From positions 1,047,904-1,111,903 of the forward strand of contig NC_044922.1 of assembly GCF_003576645.1 (NCBI RefSeq): a stretch of DNA of 64,000 nucleotides. The letters run 5' to 3'. This document shows, one piece after another, positions 38,618-56,184 of this stretch; within the stretch, counting starts at the first letter, position 1; every line of letters begins with the position of its first letter. Origin of the DNA: Ipomoea triloba. Lineage: Eukaryota > Streptophyta > Magnoliopsida > Solanales > Convolvulaceae. Under the pieces are notes generated by a model that had not been told where the DNA came from, did not search any database, and saw only the letters and a list, made by a program, of their open reading frames with translations. The position numbers and the translations under genes are program-made.

Positions 38618-38995
38618 CATGTCACAAGGTGTCACGGGACATCCCTAGCCGTCATGGGACGTGCCTAACCACCCAGGACGTATCCAACCATGCCTGCCTA
38701 GCCGTCATGGGACGTCCCTAACCACCCTGGACGTGTCCAACCACATGCCTAGCTGCCATGGGACGTCCCTAACCACCCCGGATGTGTCCAACCACATGCC
38801 TAGCCGCCATGGGACGTCCCTAACCGTCATGGGATGTCCCTAACCACTTCGGACGTGTCTAACCACATGCCTAGCCGCCATGAGACGTCCCTAACCACTT
38901 CGGACGTGTCCAACCACATGCCTAGCCGTCATGAGACGTCCCTAACCGCCTTGAAATATGCCCAACCACCTTGGAACATGTCCAGTCACATGCCT
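38618..38995. repeat. 51-bp GC-rich minisatellite
   Basis: About seven copies of a 51-base unit containing CATGGGACGTCCCTAACCAC and GGACGTGTCCAACCACATGC. Because 51 is a multiple of three, short ORFs with a 17-residue period run through it; they have no family and no gene context, so I do not call a gene. Confidence 0.88.
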
Positions 38996-39740
38996 ACTAT
39001 CGCACACTTACCCATTGGGCCTAACCCAACCCCTATTTCCCCATCAGGTGTAAATGTTTTGTTTCTTTTTTGAGTTATAGGGATAAATCTTGTTTTAGAA
39101 ATCTACATTATATTCTTATTAGATATGTTGTTTTACACTTATTATCTACAAAGGTGAAATTCTCTTGCTCCTGAGGTCCTCATACCCATACTCAACAGGA
39201 TAGCGAATGAATAAGTCATGGTAACTCAACAACCCATTAAGTGACTTCCAGTGCCCATAAGAAGTCCATCATATTAGGTAAAACTCTTACATCATATATT
39301 AATTAAGAATTATCGAAAAATACTATATAAATTAACATGTCAAAATTATGAGAACCACCTTAACAAAGATAAGAATAAGAAAACTCAGCATGGTGCATGT
39401 CATAGGCCAGAGTATCGGCTAAGAACCAACACAAAAGACTTGGCACCTAACATATATATAATGGAGAAAAGTTGCAATGCACCATTTAATCAAGTAAACT
39501 TTGTTACCATATCTTAATCTAAGTTCATGAAATTATTTCCATTTATTATTATTATTATTATATTATTATTATTATTATTATTATTTTACTACTTTGCATT
39601 AAAATATTTATGGGCAGATTAAATTTCAAAAAAATAAAAATAAAAATCTAAAAGTACACGAACGTTGAGGTTTGACAGAGGATGTCGTTGGAACGACAAG
39701 TCAAAAGAGAGGGAGAAAAAGTAGAAAGGAAAAGCGTCAT
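38996..39740. other. intergenic, AT-rich, upstream of the CDPK gene
   Basis: No gene. Contains a (TTA)n run at about 39,546-39,584. Confidence 0.5.
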
Positions 39741-40029
39741 TCTGTCTCATAAATGGTGGATTTAGAGAGAGATAGGCACAGGGAATGAGAGAGGGGGGTT
39801 CAATTCTAGAGAGAGAAAAGTCTGCAAAAGGAGGTGAAAATAAAAAAGAAGAGAGAGACGACCCCCTCTCTCTCTTCTCTGTCAATGGTGAATTCGGTTT
39901 CTTCTTCTTAATCACTTTCACATTCTCTGCCTTCCTCCCCATTGTCTACTTTGCGTTTTTGGCCTTCAATTCCTCGGAGTTTTCTGCATTCAAATTCAAT
40001 AACTCACCGGATAAAAGGGCATATATCAA
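39740..40029 (+). promoter_or_regulatory. probable 5' non-coding exon of the CDPK gene
   Basis: A GA- and CT-rich leader-like stretch ends at ATATCAAG followed by GTGAGA; the coding exon begins at 40699 after a leader intron. The short ORFs across this stretch are low complexity. The upstream boundary is not defined. Confidence 0.4.
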
Positions 40030-40698
40030 GGTGAGATTTTTTTTTGGTTTTCGTTTCATGTAGCTTCATTTCTTTAGTTTTTGAGCTACATTGCTTCTGG
40101 GATTTCGTTTTCATGTTGTTCTTTTGTGTTTCTAGCAAATTTTAACGTTATATGTTTGTTAAATGCATTAAAAGCTTCGAAATTCTGTTTTTTTTTTTTT
40201 TTTTGGTGAAGGAAATTCTGGTGTTATTCATTAGCTTTTGGAGTTGATGATTAGCTCATTGGTTTCTTATTTTAAAATTATCCTCTTTTTTTCTGGGTAG
40301 AATTGCATAATTTTCCTACATTCTTGGAGAACCCAAAATCAACACTCCTTTTATGAAAGGTTGGGACATGCTAGCATATATTTTTGTTGTGTATGCCTCA
40401 TACATGTTTAGAGGTGCATGTAAATAGGTTGATTGTATCTCTAAGTATAATGCCTCTAACGTAGGCACATTGCTGAACCACATAAATGTCGTCTGTCTTA
40501 TTTACTTTCTACGATTGTTATAGTTTATTGTTCTCGTTAATCTCAACACTTTTTAATTTTATTTTCTAAATTTTTGGTGAAATTTTACAATTATAATAAT
40601 TTGCTCCTTTTGTTTGTTTTGTTTTTTTTTTTTGGTGGTTTTGAAATGCTTAGGAGTTAGAATACAGAGGTGAAATACTCCAAGGTTTGAACTTTTGA

Positions 40699-44407
<3,709 letters not shown>

Positions 44408-44847
44408 ACAAGAGAAAGGGGGTCAGGAAAACTCTCACAATGTATACAAGCAAGTTATATATAATGCAAATTCCTTAATTTTTACATGTTTTTACGTTAA
44501 TTTATTAAATTAAACGCCTCATTTTTTATCTTTACATCTTCACCTCTCGCCATATAACACACCCATATTAGGGTTGAATGTTATGAGTTAGATGTACTAG
44601 TGGAGAAAAGGGAAAGTATTGGACTCCAATGTTCCCATCTCCATGCTTGTGATGGAAGAAGTGAAACAAAGAGAGAATGAGGAAAAGAGCACAAGCAAGA
44701 GACTTAGAAGAATAAACTTGGCATTGTTAGTTCAACTAACATGTATCTATGATTGAAAAAATGGTTAGAGGCTCATTGGGCGACAAGGGGAGCCTAGCGC
44801 CCTAGGCTATAATATATATTATTCCAAAAGAATCAATTGCCTATGAC

Positions 44848-44962
44848 CCTGTTTGGTAAATAGTTAGTCTATCAGTCGATTTTGACTTATTTAACCACTA
44901 TTAGCTACTCTGTATTTGACTTGGTTAAAAAATCAAGGGTGTTTGGTTAATCAATTTTTTGT
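44848..44962. mobile_element. partial MITE, TGTTTGGTAAAT family
   Basis: Begins CCTGTTTGGTAAATAG and matches one end of the elements at 50697 and 54402. Present only in copy 1 of the segmental duplication. Confidence 0.5.
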
Positions 44963-45051
44963 AATTCCAAAATGCTAAAATTTATATAGAGCTAGCTTGA
45001 AATACACGAAAGAAAGAAAGAAAGAATTTATTAGATTATTTCATGCATGCA

Positions 45052-45573
45052 TTATATTATATTGCTCTCTGTGATACGATCTCTCAGCTTCTCTTCCTTC
45101 CAACCGTTGTTCACCTTTGCAATGAATTCCTCCACTCTCCTCTTCAACTCATAATCATCATCATCATCTTCTTCTTCTTCTTCTTCTTCTTTATGATCAG
45201 AAATGCAAACAACAACCCTATCTGAAACCTCTACTACTTCTACTTGAGGAATCATCACTTCCACTAAAGCCTTCTTCACCTCAGCCGCCTCACTAATCTT
45301 CCTTTTCTTATTCCTTATTGTCTCCTCTTCTTCTTCTTCTTCTTCTTCTTGAGAAGCATAATAAGGATAATAATAAGCGGTGGTATTCTTTTCTTCATTA
45401 ATGTGGTGGTCGCCATGAGTACTGTAAGGTGTGAATGCAGAAGAAGTAGTGGTTTTAGGTGCAGGAATGGCGATGAGGATGGCCATGAGGAAGTTGAAGA
45501 AACAGAAGACGAGAAAGGAGTTCGAAGCAGCCATGGCGATCAACTCAACTACTGTGGAACTCAACATCATCAT
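45052..45573 (-). CDS. DUF761-type small protein, copy 1
   Basis: A single-exon ORF of 173 residues. An N-terminal hydrophobic segment (NSFLVFCFFNFLMAILIAI) is followed by a Tyr/Glu-rich middle, a basic KKRKISEAAEVKKALVEV stretch and the C-terminal motif ELKRRVEEFIAKVNNGWKEE. That motif resembles the end of DUF761 (cotton-fibre-expressed) proteins, whose molecular role is not known. The reading frame extends 29 codons further upstream, but the start given here is the one shared with the second copy; a start at MAASNSF is also plausible. The C-terminus ends differently from its duplicate (TESNII here). The conserved frame in both copies argues that it is a real gene. Confidence 0.72.
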   Translation of the reverse strand: MMMLSSTVVELIAMAASNSFLVFCFFNFLMAILIAIPAPKTTTSSAFTPYSTHGDHHINEEKNTTAYYYPYYASQEEEEEEEEETIRNKKRKISEAAEVKKALVEVMIPQVEVVEVSDRVVVCISDHKEEEEEEEDDDDDYELKRRVEEFIAKVNNGWKEEKLRDRITESNII

Positions 45574-45709
45574 ATATATATCGATCAGATCAGAGAGATA
45601 ATGAATATATAATAGCGAGCTGATGAAGGTTGAGGAAGTGCTGGATGTATGGATGGTCAAATGTTGTCATGTTTTTGGGCCTTTTATAGGCCATTCATAA
45701 CACCTGTAG

Positions 45710-45928
45710 GGCAAATTATTGCATGGACCATGGTCAACACAGTTGTGTGGACCAAAAATAAAAAGTACATTATTTTGATACTGTATGTACATTATTTTTG
45801 TATTGTAGGTACATTATTTGATATTTAGTACAAAAATAATGTATCCTAAAATAATGTACCTACAGTATAAAAATAATGTATCTACAGTACAAAAATAATG
45901 TACTTTTTATTTTTGGTCCATGCAACAA
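45710..45928. mobile_element. MITE absent from the duplicate segment
   Basis: Inverted ends TTGCATGGACCA (45719-45730) and TGGTCCATGCAA (45914-45925) enclose direct and inverted copies of GTACATTATTTT-like sequence. The homologous place in copy 2 (near 48,876) lacks it and reads straight through. The core ends resemble those of the element at 32526. Confidence 0.8.
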
Positions 45929-46155
45929 TGTACCTAGGAAGTCTCTTTTTTATTATTATTATAAAATAATAATACGAGAAATAGGTAATGAAGTGTACGT
46001 TTGGTGCGAAAGCAGATGTAGTGGGGTTGACTGGGAGATTTCTGTTTGTAGATCAAGAATCCATAATCCAGTAATATGCAACTTCATTGCAACTCAACTG
46101 CTCCTTCCAATTCATTCATTATTTAAGTTATTCAGGGGGAGATTTGCACTTTTTA

Positions 46156-47150
46156 GTCTTAGGCTAATATTAGGCAATAGTTGTACCATGGACTCGGGTC
46201 ACCGGTCACCTTGCACGGTGGACTCATAACAATTTACATATTGAATGAAATTATGAATATTCAGTATGTAAATTGTGAACATTCAGTAGGTAAATTGTAT
46301 ATTTTGAACTTAAGTTCACATTACAAAGTGGATTCGAGTCAACATAATAATTTGCCAATATTGGAATGACCCATGTAAAATACAATTCTCATATTACAAA
46401 TTTGATTATTGAGAATACCTTTAAGGGCATGGGAGTTGCCCCACTCAATCCCCTTATGCTAATTTTTAGATACATTCTATTTTGTGTCAAATGATTTTTA
46501 CAATTATTGATGCCACTGCATCCCCTTTACTATTTATGCCATTTCATATCCCTATGACACTATTGATGCCATTTTCGTATTCCTATGACACTGTTGATGT
46601 CATTTCGTATCCCTATGACACTATTGATGTCATTTCGTAATTAATTATGTTTTTTTTAATGTATTTTTAAACTTTTAGCTTGATTTAGCTTCCATTAAAT
46701 TAATTAAAATTTTAAAAATCAATGCAGTAGAGGCCAATGGTTTGCATTCAGACTTTTAAAGTTTGGATTTAGAGTGTTTTTTAAGGGAACAAAATAAATA
46801 AATTAAAATGTAAAATTCATTAAAGGTTCATTTTGAAAGCATGAAATTAACATCGGGAAAATGAATCATTTTTCAAAAAATATTTTCTTTTTTCGTGTTT
46901 GTCTGCACAACAGAAAATTGTATGTGTGTTTGGTTCATTTTTTAAAAAATGAGTAGAATTGTATAATTAAACATTATAAATATTTTATTTAGAATATAAT
47001 AATATTAAAATTTTATCAATTTTTTTTTAAAAGCTGATTTCCGAGTGAAACCAGACTTATGGTTTCCACCTGAAACCTTGTTCTTAAGTGTGCGGAAAAT
47101 TACTTCCGCCAGAATAAAATGACTAGATTTAATTTTTCCCGGTCAACTTT
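46156..47150. other. spacer between the two duplicated segments
   Basis: AT-rich, no gene. It holds a roughly 37-bp minisatellite at about 46,507-46,640 with units such as ATGACACTATTGATGTCATT. Confidence 0.6.
46507..46640. repeat. about 37-bp minisatellite
   Basis: Three to four copies of a unit containing CCTATGACACTATTGATG followed by CATTTCGTAT. Confidence 0.85.
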
Positions 47151-47185
47151 TAGTTGAGGAGTTTTGCGTGTGACATCTTTTGCAG

Positions 47186-47338
47186 GATGGGCGCATAAGC
47201 TATGAGAAATTCGCGACAATGATGAAGACGGGTACAAATTAGAGAAAATCGTCCGGACAGTATTCAAGAGAGCGGTTTAATAGCCTCAGCTTGAAGTTAG
47301 GGGATGGATGCTTAAAGCTCACAAATGAGGGTAGATGA
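47186..47338 (+). pseudogene. pseudo-copy of the last CDPK exon
   Basis: Follows the same TTTTGCAG acceptor as 44252 and keeps the start DGRISYEKF, but the tryptophan codon of GTDWRK has become TAG (GTN then stop) and there are missense changes and a 3-base deletion. No kinase or other EF-hand exon lies upstream, so it is a non-functional by-product of the duplication. Confidence 0.9.
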
Positions 47339-47660
47339 ACAAGAGAAAGGGGGTCAAGAAAACTCTCACAATATATACAAGCAAGTTATATACAATGCAC
47401 ATTCCTTAATTTTTACATGTTTTTACGTTAATTTACTAAATTAAACGTCTCATTTTTTATCTTAACGTCTTCACCCCTCGCCATATAACACCACCCACAT
47501 TAGGGTTGAATGTGTTATGAGTTAGATGTACTAGGGGAGATGAGGGAAAGTATTGAACTCCAATGTTCAAATCCCATCTCCATGCTTGTGATGGGAGAAG
47601 TGAAACAAAGAGAGAATGGGGAAAAGAGCATAAGCAAGACACTTACAATGTCTTTTAATA

Positions 47661-47790
47661 ACCTGGGGTGTGGTTGAGTGGAAACAACGGGCTCATCCAC
47701 CCTTAACCAAAGATTAAGGGTTCGATCATTGGATTTGGGTATGAAGTAGCATTAAATCTCCAAACCGAGAGAATTAGTCATTGTGTCCGA
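47661..47790 (+). mobile_element. SINE-like element with A and B boxes
   Basis: TGGTTGAGTGG (47671-47681) fits a pol III A box and GGGTTCGATCA (47718-47728) a B box about 37 bases later. Copy 1 of the duplicated segment has no such sequence at this place. The 3' end is not sharp. Confidence 0.6.
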
Positions 47791-48205
47791 CGGGAATGTA
47801 TTTCAAAAATTCCAATGTTTGGTATACATGGAAATTGAAAGAGAATAACTCATATAAAATCCAAAATGTCATCATTATTATTAATGTGAATGCACACAGT
47901 CTACTTTACGAATGTACACACACTAAATTGTGTGCACTCATGTAAGTCATGTTGGGCTATGGGCTAAGGCCTAAGTGCAGTAGTGCACACACCCTAACTA
48001 GACTGTGTGCATTCGCGTTGTGTCTCACAGTCTCACGGGAAAATGTCTCATTTGATTATATATATATTCCAAAAGAATCAATTGCCTATATGTTTTGCTC
48101 TAACGAACATAGAATGTAAAACAAATGACTTGTTAAAAAAATACAAATTTATATAGAGCTTGAAATACACAAAAGAAAGAAAGAAAGAAAGAATTTATTG
48201 GATTA

Positions 48206-48736
48206 TTATTTCATGCATACATTATATTGCTCTTTGATACGATCTCTCAGCTTCTCTTTCTTCCAACCGTTGTTCACCTTTGCAATGAATTCCTCCACTC
48301 TCTTCTTCAACTCATCACCATCTCCTCCTCCTTCTTCTTCTTCTTCTTCTTCTTTATGATCAGAAATGCAAACAACAACCCTATCTGAAACCTCTACTAC
48401 TTCTACTTGAGGAATCATCACTTCCACTAAAGCCTTCTTCATCTCAGCCGCCTCACTAATCTTCCTTTTCTTATTCCTTATTGTCTGCTCTTCTTCTTCT
48501 TCTTCTTCTTTTTGTTGTTGAGAAGCATAAGGATAATAATAAGTGGTATTCTTTTCTTCATTAATACTGCGGTGATCGCCATGAGTACTGTAAGGTGTGA
48601 ATGCAGAAGAAGAAGTGGTTTTAGGTGCAGGCATGGCGATGAGGATGACCATGAGGAAGTTGAAGAAACAGAAGACGAGAAGGGAGTTTGAAGCAGCCAT
48701 GGCGATCAACTCGACTGTGGAACTCAACATCATCAT
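48206..48736 (-). CDS. DUF761-type small protein, copy 2
   Basis: A single-exon ORF of 176 residues, clearly the duplicate of the gene at 45052. It keeps the N-terminal hydrophobic segment (NSLLVFCFFNFLMVILIAM), the KKRKISEAAEMKKALVEV block and the DUF761-like ending ELKKRVEEFIAKVNNGW. Glutamate and tyrosine runs differ in length between the copies by whole codons, as expected for genes under coding constraint. The last residues differ (KEQYNVCMK) from copy 1. The function is unknown; family members are small, often membrane-tethered plant proteins. Confidence 0.72.
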   Translation of the reverse strand: MMMLSSTVELIAMAASNSLLVFCFFNFLMVILIAMPAPKTTSSSAFTPYSTHGDHRSINEEKNTTYYYPYASQQQKEEEEEEEQTIRNKKRKISEAAEMKKALVEVMIPQVEVVEVSDRVVVCISDHKEEEEEEEGGGDGDELKKRVEEFIAKVNNGWKKEKLRDRIKEQYNVCMK

Positions 48737-48991
48737 ATCAATCGATCGATCAGAGATATAATGAATATATAATAGCGAGCTGATGAAGGTTGAGGATGTG
48801 CTAGCTGGATGTATGGATGGTCAAATGTTGTTATGTTTTTGGGCCTTTTATAGGCCATTCATAACACATGTAGTGTACCTAGGAAGTCTCTCTTTTTTAT
48901 TATTATTATAAAAGAAATACGAGAAAGAGGTAATGAAGTGTGCGTGGTGGGAAAGCTGATGAAGTGGGGTTGACTGGGAGATTTCATGGTT

Positions 48992-49123
48992 TTTTTTTCG
49001 CTCCAGAAGGCACGGGAGCTGGCCCACGGGGGAATCGTCACTTGTGGGAATTGAACCCGGGTTCTTCCGAAATTCCTCCCCACAAAGAGAGTTCACTTGT
49101 CACTTGAGCTACCCCACTGGGTT
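48992..49123 (-). mobile_element. tRNA-derived SINE with perfect target duplication
   Basis: A 132-bp element on the minus strand has GTGGGGTAGCTCAAGTG (A-box-like), GGGTTCAATTCCC (B-box-like) and an A tail. GATTTCATGGTT occurs at 48980-48991 and 49124-49135. The homologous site in copy 1 (near 46,045) is empty. Confidence 0.9.
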
Positions 49124-49255
49124 GATTTCATGGTTAGTTGTACATCAGAATCTATAGGCCAATCATATGCAACTTCATAGCAACTCAACTGCTCCTTCAT
49201 TCATTATTATTTAAGTTATTCAATGGAGATTTCCCCCTTTTTAGTCTCAGAAAAT

Positions 49256-50690
49256 ACTCGGATGGCCGAATAAGTAAAACATAATTCTCATATTAGGACT
49301 TTTGATTTATTGGCAATGCTTTCTCAATTCACACCTTTTGGTAGTTAGTGCATGTTTTCCTCATCACTCAAAAATAATAATTGTAGTTTTTTTTTAAGCC
49401 AATTTTGTTTAATTAGTGAGACTTAATTGGAGTTATTTACTATTCACTTTTTTTTTGTAATATTTAATATAGTATTAGTTCATAATTTATATATTTAAAA
49501 ATGAGTAAAAGTTTTGTGAGACCGTCTCACGGGTCTCAATCCGTGAGACGAGACGAGTCAGATCTTTGACATCATTAATCAAAGATCTTACCCCTTTTTG
49601 CCTTGCAGTTTTATTACTGAAATGATTAAATTTTTTTATTTTCCTGATAACTTAGTGAATTAGTGATAGCGTTTATAACACGAAAAATGAATTTGTTTCT
49701 CTTTATTAAAAAAAGGAAAGGATAATGTCAACGTAAACTACCTGGAAAAGAAAAACAAATAGTCTTAGTCTCTAAGAATGCCAACGAAATATTTTGTTGT
49801 CCTTTTTCCGTTGTTTTATTTCTTTGGTTATATATGGAACTTATATGAGCTAAAAAGTAAAATATTAATATTAGGTTCCGTACACTAAAATCAAACGTTG
49901 CATTTTATGATTGTTAGTAAAGTTGTGCATCAACTTATTTTGGATGATTGTACACTAGAATTATGATACAATTTTACATCGGCTCCACAAGAAATTATAA
50001 AGTAATATTTAAATTGGGTCAAACATCCACTAATGTGCTAACTTTTATGGTGAGTAATGATCTTATTAAAATCTTGACTTAATGCCGTATCAAATTGAAC
50101 ATTGTATCCAAATGCGAGTAAAGTTATACTAAGTCAAGGCAAATAATTATTGTTAGCTGTGTGATCACAGTCCACGCAATAACTATTGCTAAGTCAATCA
50201 GTCTAGTATAACATTGTATCCAAATGCGAGTAAATTTATACTAAGTCAAGGCAAATAATTATTGTTAACTGTGTAGATCACGATCTATACAATAACTATT
50301 GCTAAGTCAATCAGTAACTATTGCTAAGTCAATCAGTCTAGTATAACATTGTATCCAAATGCGAGTAAATTTATACTAAGTCAAGGCAAATAATTATTGT
50401 TAGCTGTGTAGATCACGGTCTATACAATAACTATTGCTAAGTCAATCAGTCTAGTTGAGAGATCGAGACTTACATCGGCTATACACGAAGTAAACACGGA
50501 GGTTTTAACGTTACATCTCTATACCGATTGCTTAAGAATAATACCAAGCTTGGCATTTTCTTCAAATGGATTAATTATGGCTGAAAGAAAGGTTAAGAGG
50601 ACATAAAGACAATACTAACTTGTCAATCAGAAATAAACTATAAATGAATTTTTTATTTCTAAATTTTTTACACGTATTAAAACATCACCA
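49256..50690. other. AT-rich intergenic region
   Basis: No gene. Around 49,515-49,560 the short inverted motif GTGAGACCGTCTCACGGGTC, a widespread plant repeat, appears; similar decayed copies are near 12,660 and 38,345. A 112-bp tandem repeat is listed separately. Confidence 0.5.
50099..50456. repeat. three-unit tandem repeat, about 112 bp
   Basis: Units start at 50099, 50211 and 50346 with ACATTGTATCCAAATGCGAG and end near CAATCAGTCTAGT. The middle unit has an extra internal duplication of AACTATTGCTAAGTCAATCA. Confidence 0.92.
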
Positions 50691-50696
50691 CTTTGG

Positions 50697-51017
50697 AGGT
50701 GTTTGGTAAATAATTGTTAAATTATTGGATTAGTGAATTATTGAGGTAGTAAGTTTGACTAGTTAATAGTATTAATTGATTGTAGAAAGATGTCTGATAA
50801 ATTAGTTGTTAGCTGATTACATACAAAATGACTCTAAAAAAACTGGTCGAAAAAACTGCTTTGAGCAACAATTTTAATTTTAACATTTTGGAACAATAAG
50901 CTGTTACAAAAAACTAATTAATCAATCACTTATATTGATTGTTTAACCAAGTCAAACAGCTAAAGTGGACAAATAAATTAAAATTGATTGATAAACTAAC
51001 TATATTACCAAATATGG
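50697..51017. mobile_element. MITE, TGTTTGGTAAAT family
   Basis: Opens GGTGTTTGGTAAATAATTG and closes TATTACCAAATATGG. Internal blocks (GACTAGTTAATAGTATTAAT, TTAGTTGTTAGCTGAT) recur inverted at 54402-54696 and directly at 56345-56576. Confidence 0.72.
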
Positions 51018-51413
51018 TCTATCTGTTCATGACAATAGCATAAATGCAAGTTATAGATTCAAGAAAAGCAACCTGCGGGAAATATTGAAAACTAATGAAT
51101 GGAAATTTGTTGGAAAATATGAACGAAATGATTAAATGAACATCAGCGGATCTGTTAGCTTTTGTATGATGATTAGGAATACACTTGGAAGCTTCTGCAG
51201 TTGAATGTCTTAGAAGAAAACTCTTATAGAGCAATGAACAGTGAAGGTTCAGTGAATTTTCAATTACGGCTATAACCGCCCATGTACCAAAACTTCTTTC
51301 TTTCTTTCTTTTTTTTTTTAAATAAAATAATTTCATGCTAATATGTTGTTATACAGGTCAAAGAATCTCAAGTTACAGATACTTACAGCAAAAAGGCCCT
51401 TTGACAGATGTGT

Positions 51414-54871
<3,458 letters not shown>

Positions 54872-54899
54872 TGGAAGATTGGTTATTCGCCGTGAACGG

Positions 54900-56180
54900 A
54901 AAACCTGATAGGAAAACAATAAAAGTGTTTCTTTACTGTTTATTCAATGGAAAGCTCTCTCGAACTCTGCGTTCGGGTCGCGATGGAAAAAACGGGTATG
55001 ACCCGTCGAGAAGATTCGAATGAGTTTTGTGTGGTTCTTTTCCGGCGGAGACCGGGGGAAGATGGAGATCTATTAATGGGCCTTGAAAGGTGATGGGCCC
55101 ATCATTGGTCCAAAATGACGCAGTGAAATTTATGAATTAGAATAATATCCACTTTATAAGTTAAAATAATGTATATTATGTGTTAAATTAATGTATATTA
55201 TAAATCATAAAAATTGTATATTGTAACGGATTACATAAAAAAATATACGAAATAATATCATTTTTTAATCGTGATTCACACAACTGTATAGACCATAATA
55301 CACGCAATAACGGTTGCCCAACATTTAGATGGGCTAATAATAGAATATCCGACCAGGCCCATATTAAATATAATACAAGTTTTTAGTAGGCCCAAAATTC
55401 CACTTCTTAATTTAAAAATATAATAAGTTCCAATCACATTAAGGTTATATCCTTTATTTATGTCCATCTTTTTTTATGCTAATAAATGTGTACATTTTAC
55501 TTTAAATGTTGTACACTTCAATGTTATTAGACAAAATTATCCTTACTACATTCTTGTTATACAAAATTACCCGTTATAACACTGTTACTTTTAACTCCAT
55601 CATTATTACCATACACCTATATCTATCATATCTTTTTCTTATTCTTTAATTGTCATTTTATTAAAATTATTATATAATTAATTTAATGGTTGATTATATT
55701 TTAATTAAATTTCTATTAATGGTAAATGATATATGGGTGTATAAAATACATATATTATTTGTGTATATATAATTTGAATTATACATTTTAATTATTTGTA
55801 TTTATTAATATTTTAATATTGGACATAAGTTTTCGCACATCGCGCGTATAAAATATTAGTTTATTAAATAAATCTTTAATTTAAAAAATAAAGTAAATAA
55901 AAAAAAAAAAAAAAAGGCTTGGATTGTTGCTAAGGTTTAAATACATCGATACTTTCATGGCGGTGCAGAAACCATAGTTGTGTTTTCTTGCTTGACAAGA
56001 TAATAAATTAATTAACTAATCTGATTTTTAAAATAAAAAATAGATTAAATAAAAAGTATAGACTAATTACAGTCCAAAATAAATACGTAAATATAATCTC
56101 CCCCTCTTGTATTATACATAGAGTTTCGGTCAACTTCTCTCCACTCCATCTATCTCGGCTAGCTCTTCTTCACTTTTTGC
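54900..56180. other. intergenic region between divergent ferredoxin and cystatin-like genes
   Basis: The two genes are transcribed away from each other, so both promoters are expected here. A decayed relative of the GGTCCATGCAATAATTTGC-type MITE end lies near 55,268-55,320. No gene. Confidence 0.5.
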
Positions 56181-56184
56181 GACG

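Larger units (their letters stand above)
47152..49255. repeat. segmental duplication, copy 2
   Basis: Second copy of 44214-46155. It carries a disabled CDPK exon, an intact DUF761 gene and two SINE-like insertions that copy 1 lacks. Confidence 0.85.

Noticed and set aside
38661..39073. Repetitive ORFs in the + strand with a 17-residue period
   Set aside because: They follow from a 51-bp minisatellite; no splice context, domain or stable start.
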